Source of the DNA: Rickettsia endosymbiont of Lasioglossum villosulum | GTDB taxonomy: Bacteria > Pseudomonadota > Alphaproteobacteria > Rickettsiales > Rickettsiaceae | Direction of reading: 5' to 3' | Assembly: GCF_964026455.1 (NCBI RefSeq) | Contig: NZ_OZ032152.1 | Span: 186,001-250,000, forward strand | Length of the DNA stretch: 64,000 nt | Shown here: positions 1 to 10,252 of the stretch, in pieces | Layout of the letters: every line of letters begins with the position of its first letter | How positions within the stretch are numbered: the first letter of the stretch is position 1 | Notes under the pieces: model-generated | Told to the model about the DNA's origin: nothing | Database searches by the model: none | The model's input: only the letters and a program-made list of their open reading frames with translations | Made by a program: the position numbers and the translations under genes

Positions 1-105
1 TCCCTGAAGGCTTTATTAACAACAATAAAGTTTAATAATTTATTAAGTTAAATTTCGTGATAAAAATATTACATTAGTTAAAACTTTATTAATAAAATAT
101 AACGC

Positions 106-133
106 TTCTTTGTAATTGATTATTACCTATAAT
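106..133 (+). promoter_or_regulatory. possible promoter upstream of ompB
   Basis: A perfect TATAAT hexamer lies at 128-133 in the 254-base gap before ompB. The best -35 at normal spacing is only TTCTTT near 106-111. Transcription would start near 140, giving a leader of about 115 nt. The rest of positions 1-254 is AT-rich and I see no gene in it. The -10 is seen directly; its use as a promoter is inferred. Confidence 0.35.
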
Positions 134-254
134 ATAGTTAATCAGGTAGTTTAGTGGAGTTTCTTAACAAGCTTTAGTTTTTTCTGCGTTAGAAAATATA
201 CTTTTTTGTTTAATTCCAAATACTAAATTTTAACTTAAGAAATGGGAAAAAATT

Positions 255-3200
255 ATGGCTCAAAAACCAAATTTTCTAAAAAGATTAATCTCAAAAAGGT
301 TGATAAAAACAATTTCTACTGCAGCTTTTATTGCGGCTACCTCAAGTTCCGCTATGGGTGCTGGTGTTCAAAAAACTGTTAATGTTCCAACAGCAAGTTT
401 TGGTACTGGAACAGATTGGCTTCCTGCTGTTGCTGTTGGGAACGGTGATTCCCTTTTATATAGTGCAACAGGCAACACGATAATAGGTAATGTTAATAAT
501 ACTGTAACTATCAATAATAATGGTATTAATCCCATTTTACAAATAGGAACTGCTACTGCTGGTAATACTGTTGGAGTTGCAGGGGTTGTAGGTAGTAAGC
601 AATTAACTATCATGATGATGAATGAAGCCTCTAATCTTATTTTAGGACCTAATGGTGTTGCTGCTGGAAATTTTGCTGTTGCTGGTGAAGTTGGTAGTTA
701 TGCTGGTTTATTAAATATAAATTTTTCCAATACAAATTCTAATATTTCAATTGAAACTGATGGCTTTACTTCAGATGTTACTTTTATTAGTAGTGGAGGT
801 GTTAATGGTACTATTACCCTTAATGCAAAAGGTGTAACTCTTAATGGTAATATTACGAATCTTAAAGCTATTGATTTAAATAATAATAACTTAACATTTG
901 GCGGTAATAATATTCAATTATTAGCTAATGGCAGTGCTATAACTTTTAGAGCTAATGAACAATTGACTCTAACTAGTGCAGCTGATATAGAAATTAATAG
1001 TAATATAGCTGTAACTAATGATCAGCAAGGTTCTATAGATGCGAGTGGTTTAGCAAGTGGACAAGGTTTAGTTATTAAGGGTGATATCGGTAATTATTCA
1101 ACATCTGTAAGACTTGGACAGTTCAATATTGGTTCATCTGCAACTGATTTTAATGCTGGTAATGCTGCTATTGGTAACTTAATTTTTGGAAATAACGGAA
1201 TAGCATTATTCGCTCACAATAACTATTTAATAACTAAAACTACAAATGCTAGCGGTCAAGGTACAATAATATTTAGACCTGTAGTTGCTGACAATACAAA
1301 TCTTGTAGCTGGTACAAATTTGGGTAGTGCAGATAACCCGCTTGCAGAAATTAATTTTGCTGCTCCAGCTGGTACTAATACAGATACTATTCTTAACGTT
1401 GGTCAAGGCGTTAACTTATATGCTACTGAAATTACCATTGCAGGTGTTAACACTGGTTCATTTAACTTTAATGGTGGCGGAACAAGTATAGTAAGCGGTA
1501 CTGTTGGTACAGATGCTAATAAATTTAACAATATAACATTAACTAATAATACTACTGTTAAATTCACAGATGATGTTATTTCTAATGGTGCTACTACAAT
1601 CGGTGGTAATTCTACCTTACAAATTGCCAATGATTATATTGCAGATTCTATCCAAGCTAATGCTGCGGGTGATACAGGTACATTACAATTTGTTAATACT
1701 AAGGATATTCTTGTAACGTTAAAAGGTAATCCTAATCCTGATAACGCTTTAGCAGCATTACAAGTTTCAGGTAGTGCTGATGTAGCTATAGATGGTATCG
1801 TAAATGTTAACGGTGAAATTAGTCTTGGTGCAAATGTTTTAGGATTTACAAATGGTACTTCGACATGGGGAGATAATACGACTATTTCTACTACTTTGAC
1901 ATCAGATGAAGTTATGGGTAATATCGTTATCAGTGGTGGAGCAGACGTTAAGGTTGCAGGATTGAAAACCATTAAGGTACAAGATAATGCGAGTATAGAC
2001 TTTATCGGTACAAGAGCCTATACTTTAATCCAAGGTGATATTAGTGCTGATAATGATGACATTGATCCTAACGTAGTTGGAACTAATCGTTATGTAATTT
2101 ATGGTTTAAGCGGTAATAATGAAACATTAGTAACACGTACCATTGATATCGATAATATAGAAAATATACTTAATAATGATATTAGCGGTAATGGTAATCC
2201 AGTTATACGTCATAACCTTGTAACATTCTTAAATCCAAATAATACTGGTAATGCTGAACAAGCATATAACAATATCCTTTTAGCACAGAATACTAATGAT
2301 GCAGCTACGTCGTTTGCTGCTACTCTTACCGATACAAGTACATCTGTTAATAATATAAATATAAATGTAGCGAAAGAAGAGCAGGGTTTAATTGGTTATA
2401 GAGTAGATGAGCTTAGATATCTTTGTACTCCTGAAAGCGATAAAATGGCATCAAGTGAAGGCGGTGTTGCTGCGGGTGATGAACCTATTGACAATGTAGC
2501 TTATGGTGTATGGTTTAAACCTTTATATGTAGATACGCATCAAAGCGAGAAAGGTGGTGTAGCAGGTTACAAAGCTAGAACTGTTGGTACTGTAATCGGT
2601 TTAGATACTCTAGCTAATGATAATTTAATGATAGGTGCTGCTATTGGTCTTGCTAAAACTGATGTAAAACACCAAAATTATAAAAGAGGTGACAAAACCA
2701 CTATTGATAGCTTATCATTCTCTCTATATGGTGCACAGCAACTTGTTGCTAATTTCTTCATCCATGGTAATGCAATATTCAGCGTAAACCAAGTAAAGAA
2801 CAGAAGCCAGCGTTATGTATTCGATAAGAACGGAAATAGAAGTACCCAAATTGCTTCTGCTAATTATAGCAATATGACCTTTGGTGGTAATTTTATGGTA
2901 GGTTATGATGCTAGTTTAATGGATGGTTACTCCAATGGCAGGTCTTAGTTACTTAAAATCATCAGATGAAAGCTATAAAGAAAGCGGTACAACATTTGCA
3001 AACAGACAAGTTTATAGTAAGTTTAGCGATAGAACTGATTTCATAGGCGGTGCTAAATTAATGGGTTACACCATGAATCTAACCGATCTTATAGTATATC
3101 CAGAAGCTCACGCTTTTGTGATTCAGAAAATAGGTGGTAGATTATCTAAAACACAGTATCAGTTAGAAGGACAAGTAAATCCATATATTACTCCATCAGA

Positions 3201-3348
3201 TAAAACAGCCAGAACAACTTACAATCTAGGTTTAAGTGGAACAATAAGACCAGATACTAAAATGGAATACGGAATCGGTTACGATTTAAACATTGCAAAA
3301 AAGTTTATTTCGCACCAAGGTACTCTTAAAGTCCGCCTAAACTTCTAG
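255..3348 (+). pseudogene. ompB: rOmpB/Sca5-like autotransporter, shortened passenger, frameshifted in beta-barrel
   Basis: Surface autotransporter: signal peptide, then a Gly/Asn/Thr-rich beta-helical passenger (about residues 35-740), then a C-terminal outer-membrane barrel that begins near AAGDEPIDNVAYGVW and ends in NF, the usual barrel assembly signal. The start MAQKPNFLK and the barrel segments LDTLANDNLMIGAAIG and SFSLYG match what I know of rickettsial OmpB, an adhesin and major surface protein. The total would be about 1,030 residues against about 1,650 in OmpB of known species, so the passenger is much shorter. The first frame stops at 2948 after MDGYSNGRS. The conserved VTPMAGLSYLKSS continues in another frame from about 2926 to 3348. 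The net shift is +1/-2, so this is either a decayed gene or a sequencing error. A different Sca paralogue is less likely. Confidence 0.85.
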
Positions 3349-3511
3349 TATACCTTTGATACTTCAAGATTTGAAAGCCAAATTTCGGGATTCGCCTGTG
3401 CTCACGTACTATTTGTACGCCTAGCTTAGCTCACCACTTATTTGACTTCCAACTCTTAAAGTATCTGCGGTATACGTAGATACAACTTCAAAAATTGGCT
3501 ACATCGTCTTA
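3346..3511. repeat. RPE-type palindromic repeat after ompB
   Basis: This segment starts at the ompB stop and contains the motifs GTGCTCACGTACTATTTGTACG and TCTGCGGTATAC, followed by half of a second unit with AAAAATTGGCTAC. The same motifs recur at 31.8, 34.6, 59.4 and 61.1 kb, always next to gene ends. No gene is visible in it. Confidence 0.7.
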
Positions 3512-3524
3512 ATATATTTTTTAG

Positions 3525-3560
3525 AAAAAGTCCTCTTTGAAAAAAGGGGGCTTTTTTATT
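3525..3560 (+). terminator. rho-independent terminator of the ompB unit
   Basis: An inverted repeat of about 14 pairs, from AAAAAGTCCTC to GGGGGCTTTTTT with some G-U pairs, is followed by a T-rich tract. It lies between the repeat behind ompB and lpxK, so it probably ends ompB transcription. Confidence 0.75.
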
Positions 3561-3614
3561 TAAAATAATTTTAAAAGAAGTGTATAATGATACGAAGAAA
3601 CATAATTTTTTAGT

Positions 3615-4580
3615 ATGATTAAACTTCTATATCCTAAATTTTGGCAAAAGCGGAATATTATAGCTTATATATTATTCCCTATAAGTCTGATATATCAATT
3701 TCTAGGATTTTTGCGGCATATTTTTGCACGTCCCATTATATTACCTGCTAAAGTTATTTGTGTCGGTAATTGCAGCGTAGGCGGTACTGGTAAAACGCAG
3801 ATAGTTATGTATCTAGCTAATTTACTGAAGACCCAAAATATAGATTTTGTTATAGTCACTAAAGCTTATGGTAGTAACCTTAAAGAAGCAACTATTGTAA
3901 AAGCAGAGCATAGCACTCTAGAAGTAGGGGATGAGTCTGTAATACTTGCAAAGCACGGCACAATTATTGCTACTAAAAATATTAAGCAAATTTTACCTCT
4001 GATTCATGAACTTAAGCCCAGCATAATAATAGTTGATGACTTTCTACAAAATCCTTATTTTCATAAAGATATCACTATAGTTTCTGTAGATAGACAAAGG
4101 CTTTTCGGGAATGGATTTTTAATTCCTGCAGGTCCATTACGGGAATACCCAAATAGAGCTTTAAGTGTTGCTGATTTAATTTTTTTAGTGAGTAATAATT
4201 CTGATGAAATACCAGTTAGCTTAGCTTCTTATGCAAATAAGTTAATACAAGCACAAATAGTAGCTTCAAGCGATATAGACAAAAATAAAAATTATTTTGC
4301 TTTTAGCGGCATAGGTAATCCTGAACGTTTCTTCCTTACCTTAAAAAATCATGGTTTGAATATAGTAGGATATAAAATATTCCCAGATCATTATAACTAT
4401 TTACAAGCAGATTTAGAAAATTTATATCTACTTGCTAAAACAAATAATGCTACTCTTATCACTACGAGAAAAGATTACGTTAAGATTGGTGATTCGAGTG
4501 ATATTATTGTATGCTTAGATGTGAAGTTATCTATTAATAATCCTAATTTACTTTATGAAAAAATTTTTAAAAAAGATTAG
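3615..4580 (+). CDS. lpxK: tetraacyldisaccharide 4'-kinase LpxK
   Basis: Inner-membrane kinase that adds the 4'-phosphate to the tetraacyl-disaccharide lipid A precursor using ATP. At 321 residues it has the usual family length. There is a membrane-associated hydrophobic segment at about residues 17-36, and the family P-loop GGTGKT near residue 56, preceded by [10 protein letters not shown]. The conserved DDFLQNP segment follows near residue 140, matching the DDG[FL]Q region of LpxK. The gene overlaps the following acyltransferase by 26 bases, so the two are probably co-transcribed as a lipid A pair. The terminator after ompB separates it from the upstream gene. Confidence 0.93.
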   Translation: MIKLLYPKFWQKRNIIAYILFPISLIYQFLGFLRHIFARPIILPAKVICVGNCSVGGTGKTQIVMYLANLLKTQNIDFVIVTKAYGSNLKEATIVKAEHSTLEVGDESVILAKHGTIIATKNIKQILPLIHELKPSIIIVDDFLQNPYFHKDITIVSVDRQRLFGNGFLIPAGPLREYPNRALSVADLIFLVSNNSDEIPVSLASYANKLIQAQIVASSDIDKNKNYFAFSGIGNPERFFLTLKNHGLNIVGYKIFPDHYNYLQADLENLYLLAKTNNATLITTRKDYVKIGDSSDIIVCLDVKLSINNPNLLYEKIFKKD

Positions 4581-5430
4581 ATATCTAATTGAGTATGCTG
4601 TTGTTGTTATTTTTTTGAAGATAATTGGCATATTTGGTATAGATAAAGCAGCAGATATTTGTAGTTTTATAGCTCGCAAAATTGGTATATTATTTGCTGT
4701 TAATAAAATTGCCAGACGAAATATTAAAGCTGTTTTCGGTGATGCATTTGATGTAGAAAAAACTATAGACCAGACTTGGGATAATTTCGGTAGGTTCATA
4801 GGCGAGTTTGCTTATATTAATGAAATGGATGAGTTAGAACTAGAACGCCGGATTGAGATAATAGGTTTGGAAAATATTAAAAAGCTAAAAGGGCAGCCTT
4901 TTTTGTTTTTTACTGGTCATTTTGCTAACTGGGATATTGCTGTTAAAATTATTCATAAAATTTATCCTAAATTTGCTGTAATTTATCGTAAAGCTAATAA
5001 TCCTTATGTTAATAAACTGATTAATGAGAGTCGTGCTAGTTCTAAGCTAAGACTTATTCCTAAAGGACCAGATGGTAGCAGAGCTTTAGTTAGAGCAATT
5101 AAAGGGCATGAATCTATTGCTATGCTTGTTGATCAGAAAATGAATGATGGCATCGAAGTGCCTTTTTTAGGTTATCCTGCCATGACTGCTAACGCTATTG
5201 CTAAAATAGCTTTGCAATATGGATATCCGATTGTGCCATGTCAAATTGTTAGGACTAAAGGTAGTTATTTTAAGTTAATAATCCATCCAAATTTAACCTG
5301 GGAGCAAACAGGCGATAGTAAAACAGATTGCTATAATATTATGCTTAATATTAACCAAATTTTAGAGGATTGGGTTAAGCAAAATCCTAGCCAGTGGTTC
5401 TGGTTTCATAATAGATGGAAAAAAATATAG
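4555..5430 (+). CDS. lpxL: lipid A late acyltransferase (LpxL/HtrB type)
   Basis: Acyl-ACP-dependent acyltransferase that adds a secondary acyl chain to lipid A at the inner membrane. It has 291 residues, with an N-terminal hydrophobic anchor at about 12-32. The catalytic HX4D motif is visible as HFANWD near residue 122, and the C-terminal WFWFHNRWK is typical of the HtrB/LpxL family. It starts inside the end of lpxK and is translated from an overlapping frame. Whether it is LpxL or a single all-purpose enzyme cannot be decided from sequence alone. Confidence 0.88.
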   Translation: MKKFLKKIRYLIEYAVVVIFLKIIGIFGIDKAADICSFIARKIGILFAVNKIARRNIKAVFGDAFDVEKTIDQTWDNFGRFIGEFAYINEMDELELERRIEIIGLENIKKLKGQPFLFFTGHFANWDIAVKIIHKIYPKFAVIYRKANNPYVNKLINESRASSKLRLIPKGPDGSRALVRAIKGHESIAMLVDQKMNDGIEVPFLGYPAMTANAIAKIALQYGYPIVPCQIVRTKGSYFKLIIHPNLTWEQTGDSKTDCYNIMLNINQILEDWVKQNPSQWFWFHNRWKKI

Positions 5431-6180
5431 TGAATTAAGAGACATCATTGCGAATGAGCGAAGTGAGTGCGGCAATCCAGGAAAAATAATAAGAAATGCT
5501 ATAAATTAGTATTTTCTTACTAGATTGTTTCGTTAATTACTCGTAATTTCCTTGCAATGACAAGAAAAATGATCCATGCTGGCAATGTCTTCTTGTATAG
5601 GAATTGTTTTGCGGATCACCTCCAATCCTGTCATCTAGTTGCTTGACCGGCTTTGTTTTATGGATTATTTATGTCGTTCCTGCGGAAGCGGGAATCCAGG
5701 CTTTTATGTTGTCATCCCGTGGCTTGTCCACGGGATCCAGAAAAGCAACTTTTAATACTAATAATTTTAGTATTTTAAGCTGGATCCCGCGATCAAGTCG
5801 CGGGATGACAGAGGAAAAATTGATCCACGCAACAACGCCTTCCCGTGGAGGCGGGAATCCAGCATAAAGCGAGATACCTAAGCTTTTAATTTTAAAAACT
5901 TGCTGCTTTTATGTTTATTTTTCTGAATTCCTGCTTCTGCGGGAAAGCATTGTTGCGTGGATCGAAAGTCGTCTGAGCTATGCGAATGAAATGAGCGTGG
6001 CAATCCAGAAAAAATAATAAAAAATACTATAAATTAGCATTTTTTAGCTGGATTGCTTCGTCAATTACTTCGTAATTTCCTCGCAATGACAAGAAAAACT
6101 GATCCACGCAGACAAAGCCCCCATGAAGATGACAGGGGAATTTTATTCACCTGGGTAAAGCCAATTTAACACGTTATAAA
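5431..6180. repeat. 750-bp cluster of palindromic elements
   Basis: There is no credible gene here. At least three repeat types are packed together. CATTGCGAA...GCAATGAC elements lie at about 5449-5565 and 5985-6093. CCCGTGGCTTGTCCACGGGA...TCGCGGGATGACA lies at about 5723-5805. GCGGGAATCCAG units lie at 5695-5710 and about 5840-5865. Outer ends of the form GATCCACGCAACAA occur near 5822 and, inverted, near 5949. Open frames through this stretch are translations of palindromes. Confidence 0.8.
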
Positions 6181-8334
6181 TTAATGGCAATTTAGCTTTA
6201 AAATTTCTATACTTCTTGGATGCTGTTCCCCAAATTTTTCTATATGATGATCACGGAAATTTTTATAAAAAGATTTGAGAGGTACATGACAACTTGCTTT
6301 AGCAGCGTTTAAATACATGATACTTATTGCATCTTCATTTTTATTAATTGATGCGAATGCATTTCCCTCAGCTACAAATGCTTTAGCTAAATATATGTCA
6401 GGTGAAGCAGCAACATCTTTATTGGATCTATTTGGATCTTTAAGGAAAGCTTCCACAGCTTTTTTAGCATATTCTAAAGCTTCATTATTATTTCCAAGTC
6501 CTAGTTTTACTATAGACATTTGGGTATAAATACGTCCAAATATCGGATATTCTTCTTTTTCTTTAGGTTTTTTCATATTATACACCTCTTCTAATAAAGG
6601 AAGAGCGTCATTATAATTTTTAAGGTTATTTAATATATCTATTTTAAGCAAATATAAGCCGGTAAGAAATACATCTTGAGGCTTCATGCCGTTATCAATA
6701 CAAGCATCTATTGTAGCATTAATTTGCTTTAATGCTTCCTCATATTTACCTTGAGCAAGAAATAAGTGAGCTTTTGCATAATCTAATGTTGCAGCGTCTG
6801 TTTTATCTATTAGATTTTGATTAAACATATCTTGCATTATCTGGATATTTGCTTCTGCTTCCTTTAGATTTCCTAATTGAACATTAGATATAACTAAACC
6901 AAAAACTATATTACTTTTTGAGGTTCCATATTCTTTAACTCCCTCAAATACTTTTTTAGCTTTCATAAAATATTCAATTGCTTCTCTACTTTCCGAGTTC
7001 TTTGAATAATACCACCCTATGCGTCCTAAATAAGTAGCATACGCTCCTTTCTCGTCATTATCCATCATCAATAATTTAAAATTATTTTCTTTTTCGTTTT
7101 TGTCAAACCAATCAACTAATATTTTACTTCTTGTTAAATCACATGCTGTAACATATTGTATTAATAAGTTTAGTTTTAATTCTAAAATTTTATATATTGA
7201 GATATTATAATTTTCTGCATTTTGGGTAATTATTTCAATATTGTCCAACACAGTTTTATTTTTTCTAAAAACATTTCCTTTTATTAAACTTTTAGGGATA
7301 GTATTTAAAAGATTGGTGATAAGTTGATTGAGATTTTCTTTATTATCATTTTCATTAATCTGTAATATTTTTTCAACTATAACATCATGCATTTCAAATA
7401 TTGGATTATTTTCATTTGGCTCAATATTAGTGATTAAAGCAAATTTGGAAATATTATAAATGTCATCATCTAAATGATCTTTATCCGAGGTGATAGAAAT
7501 TAGAAATTCTTTTGAAAAACTTTGATTGTTAATTAAAGCTATTTCATTTAGTAATTTTTGGGCAGAAGGGCTTAACTCACTAATAGCAAGTGTAATATTT
7601 AGTTTAATTTTATCATCAGCTTCTTGTATTTTTTTCTTATATTCGTTTAAACTTAAACCTTGTACCTGATTCAATATTTGCGATCCTTGAACCATAAGAA
7701 TTGGATAACCTTTAAATTCTTGGACTAAAAATTCTATCGATTCTGGATTATTACTTTCTAAAATATTTTCTACAAGCATTTTAGATTCTTTTTCCTCAAA
7801 AGCAGTAATTTTTACGATATTTGGTAATAATTCACTGTCCTGTGAACAAAATATAATATTGCCGTTATGTTCCCAATTAATAAAATTTGCTACTTTTTTA
7901 TTCTGTCCTATTTTTAAATTATCAAATACTAGTAACCATCTGTTTTTACTGGTTAAATAGGTCATTAATTCTTTTCTTACTACATTGATATTTTCTGAAA
8001 CTACCGCAGAATTTGCTTTTATATTAATAGCCTTTGCAAGATTTACTAATTGTCCATCAATATCTAAATTGCAATCTATAAACCAAATAATATCATAATC
8101 AGCCTTATTATCTTTATCATAAGCGTACATCCTAGCAATTTGAGTTTTTCCCATGCCACTGACACCTACCAAACTAGATTGTTTATATTTGATTAAGTTA
8201 CTTTTAATCTTTTTTAGTTGTGATATATGATCTATAAAATAACTAACAGGTGTAACAAGATTGGATATTTGTTCCCTTGCAAACACATTATTGCTCATTA
8301 ACAATATGATGATTATTGATATATATTTTTTCAT
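6181..8334 (-). CDS. exported NB-ARC-like ATPase with TPR repeats
   Basis: A predicted STAND-class ATPase of 717 residues from my chosen start. The first residues MKKYISIIIILLMSNNVFA form a clean Sec signal peptide; a longer in-frame start at 8469 would overlap the upstream gene and bury that signal. Walker A GVSGMGKT lies at about residues 57-64 and Walker B RWLLVFDNL at about 132-140, typical of NB-ARC modules. The last third has tandem TPR-like helices, for example KNYNDALPLLEEVYNM and NNEALEYAKKAVEAF. STAND proteins are normally cytosolic switches, so a signal peptide is odd. An NB-ARC protein acting after secretion into the host is an inference. The nearest gene upstream is the M23 lipoprotein, 103 bases away. 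Confidence 0.8.
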   Translation of the reverse strand: MKKYISIIIILLMSNNVFAREQISNLVTPVSYFIDHISQLKKIKSNLIKYKQSSLVGVSGMGKTQIARMYAYDKDNKADYDIIWFIDCNLDIDGQLVNLAKAINIKANSAVVSENINVVRKELMTYLTSKNRWLLVFDNLKIGQNKKVANFINWEHNGNIIFCSQDSELLPNIVKITAFEEKESKMLVENILESNNPESIEFLVQEFKGYPILMVQGSQILNQVQGLSLNEYKKKIQEADDKIKLNITLAISELSPSAQKLLNEIALINNQSFSKEFLISITSDKDHLDDDIYNISKFALITNIEPNENNPIFEMHDVIVEKILQINENDNKENLNQLITNLLNTIPKSLIKGNVFRKNKTVLDNIEIITQNAENYNISIYKILELKLNLLIQYVTACDLTRSKILVDWFDKNEKENNFKLLMMDNDEKGAYATYLGRIGWYYSKNSESREAIEYFMKAKKVFEGVKEYGTSKSNIVFGLVISNVQLGNLKEAEANIQIMQDMFNQNLIDKTDAATLDYAKAHLFLAQGKYEEALKQINATIDACIDNGMKPQDVFLTGLYLLKIDILNNLKNYNDALPLLEEVYNMKKPKEKEEYPIFGRIYTQMSIVKLGLGNNNEALEYAKKAVEAFLKDPNRSNKDVAASPDIYLAKAFVAEGNAFASINKNEDAISIMYLNAAKASCHVPLKSFYKNFRDHHIEKFGEQHPRSIEILKLNCH

Positions 8335-8437
8335 AGTATTTTTGCTAATTATAATCCTTAGATGTAAAGGTTTAGGATTTTTTCGATCAAAAGTCAATAG
8401 AATTTTATTATGAAATGAAAAAGATAAGTATTTTAGA

Positions 8438-9292
8438 TTAGGATTTACGGCAGTTAAATATAAAATCAAACGGATTTATCGGTTTATTATCTAATATAAT
8501 TTCAAAATGTAGATGTTCACCTGTAGCATTACCGGTCTTTCCTTGAGTGCCTATAAATTGACCACGTGTAACTTTTGTTCCCTCTTTAACATGTATTTCT
8601 TTTAAATGAGCATATTTAGTGACAAATTTATGTGAATGTTTAATCTCAATGAAATTTCCGTAATCACGTACTCTAGCGGTCTTAATTACTACTCCGCTTG
8701 CTGATGCATATATCGGTGCTTCTTTTTTTGCTTGTAAATCAATGCCATTATGAAAACATTTTTTCTTCCGTTTCTTTTTATGCGGGCTTATTCTATTGCC
8801 ATAATGGCTAGTGATTTTAGGTTCATATTCCGGCAACATAAGAGGTATTTTAGAAATTATTCTATCAAGTTTTGCTAACTCAGACATATTATTTCTGTGA
8901 GTGGTTTTTTTAGCAAAATAACTAGTTTCGGCGTTAGAAAGGAATTTATATTTTGAATTTAATTTCGTAACCAATTCTTTTATAGCAGATATTTTTAAAC
9001 CAGCAGCGTTATTAAGTTCAGTAGGATTTTTGTTATGGAATTTCTGTAAGAAAATTTTATTTTGTTTAAGATCATTAATTATAACACCTAAATTTTTAGC
9101 ATATAAACATTTATTGTTTTTATTTGTAAGATTATATTGAACTACTAATTCTGCATGATTTATATTATATTTTTTTTCTAATTGAGAAGAGGTAGTAGAA
9201 AGTAGGGTTTTATCATTAGAGAATTCAAGAGTACTACAGCTTTGAAGAAAAAAAAGGGTAATTAGTAAAAAAATATTTCTTCGGGTAAACAT
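8438..9292 (-). CDS. M23-family metallopeptidase lipoprotein
   Basis: A 284-residue peptidase likely to act on peptidoglycan. The N-terminus MFTRRNIFLLITLFFLQSC is a lipoprotein signal with lipobox LQSC, so Cys19 should be acylated. The M23 domain covers about residues 160-280: SHYGNR, then zinc ligands in HNGID, a KYAHL segment, and the HLHFE motif near residue 260. A Lys-rich insert (KKKRKKK) precedes the first zinc ligand. Its start codon shares one base with the rlmJ stop (TAATG), which implies translational coupling. Family members are hydrolases or activators of amidases such as EnvC/NlpD; all zinc ligands are present here, which favours an active enzyme. Confidence 0.88.
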   Translation of the reverse strand: MFTRRNIFLLITLFFLQSCSTLEFSNDKTLLSTTSSQLEKKYNINHAELVVQYNLTNKNNKCLYAKNLGVIINDLKQNKIFLQKFHNKNPTELNNAAGLKISAIKELVTKLNSKYKFLSNAETSYFAKKTTHRNNMSELAKLDRIISKIPLMLPEYEPKITSHYGNRISPHKKKRKKKCFHNGIDLQAKKEAPIYASASGVVIKTARVRDYGNFIEIKHSHKFVTKYAHLKEIHVKEGTKVTRGQFIGTQGKTGNATGEHLHFEIILDNKPINPFDFIFNCRKS

Positions 9293-10080
9293 TAAAAGTC
9301 AATATAAGTAAATTTCAGATTTAAAGCATAACTTAGATATTTTGTTAACTCTTCTAATTCCTGTCTAATATTAGGCGGGTTAATCAACATCAATCCACAT
9401 TTTACCATATTCTTATCACTAGATAAAAGTTCATATTCAATAATTAATGTTTCTTTAAATCCGATAGTTTTATAATTGTGGTAAAAATCACTTACTAGTA
9501 ACAAATCCTTTATAGGATACCAAATCAAAGTAGAATTATTTAAAGCTGAAACTTTGATTTTTTTCAGTGCAATAATTAGTTTTTGAAACTCATTTTTTAC
9601 TTCAAATGGTGGATCAAGAAATATTAATCCTCTATTTTCTTTAAAAGGCAGAAAAGCTTTTATAGCATTATATGCATCAATGCAGTGTGTATTATTTGGT
9701 AATAGCTTTTTTAAATCAAGGTAATCAGCCGGATGGAGTTCACAAGCAATTAAACGATCTTGAAGTCGTAATAATTTATTAATTATAAAAGGTGATCCAG
9801 GATAAAAATTCTGACCCACGGAATTTATTACAGACAGAAATATTTTTAATGATTTAGGAGTATGATCTAGAGCTTGTAATAATTTACCGATTCCGTTGTT
9901 ATATTCTAAAGTTTTGGAAGCGGCTTCTGAAGCTAAATCGTATAGTCCAAGCCCTGCAAAAGCATCTAAAACGGCAAAAGGTTTTTCTTTGTTTTTCAGC
10001 TGCTCTAAAATCGTAATTAAAACTAGATGCTTAACTATATCGGCAAAATTGCCTGCATGATAAATATGACGGTAGTTCAA
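9292..10080 (-). CDS. rlmJ: 23S rRNA (adenine2030-N6)-methyltransferase RlmJ
   Basis: A 262-residue SAM-dependent methyltransferase that modifies A2030 of 23S rRNA. The N-terminus MNYRHIYHAGNFADIVKH is the hallmark of the RlmJ/COG2961 family. VLDAFAGLGLYDL forms the SAM-binding loop near residue 40, and the catalytic DPPF motif is in LIFLDPPFEV near residue 156. Length is normal. It is the first gene of a pair with the M23 lipoprotein gene, overlapping it by one base. Confidence 0.92.
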   Translation of the reverse strand: MNYRHIYHAGNFADIVKHLVLITILEQLKNKEKPFAVLDAFAGLGLYDLASEAASKTLEYNNGIGKLLQALDHTPKSLKIFLSVINSVGQNFYPGSPFIINKLLRLQDRLIACELHPADYLDLKKLLPNNTHCIDAYNAIKAFLPFKENRGLIFLDPPFEVKNEFQKLIIALKKIKVSALNNSTLIWYPIKDLLLVSDFYHNYKTIGFKETLIIEYELLSSDKNMVKCGLMLINPPNIRQELEELTKYLSYALNLKFTYIDF

Positions 10081-10252
10081 AGTTATAGACTATATTTTTA
10101 TTTTAGTAACTTTTCTGCTTCTTCTGACGAGATGTAATAAATTATATCATATTATAATGTCTTATACAATTAATCATAAAAACTGTTTATTTCTTTACTT
10201 GATAAGTTATATTATTACCAGTGCTGGAATAATAAATTATTAAATTTAAATT

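Noticed and set aside
5604..5867. 87-codon open frame on the plus strand
   Set aside because: It consists only of translated palindromic repeats (VVPAEAGIQAF, SRGLSTGSRK) and has no start signal.
6181..8469. longer 762-residue start for the NB-ARC gene
   Set aside because: It overlaps the M23 gene and hides a clear signal peptide; the start at 8334 is preferred.
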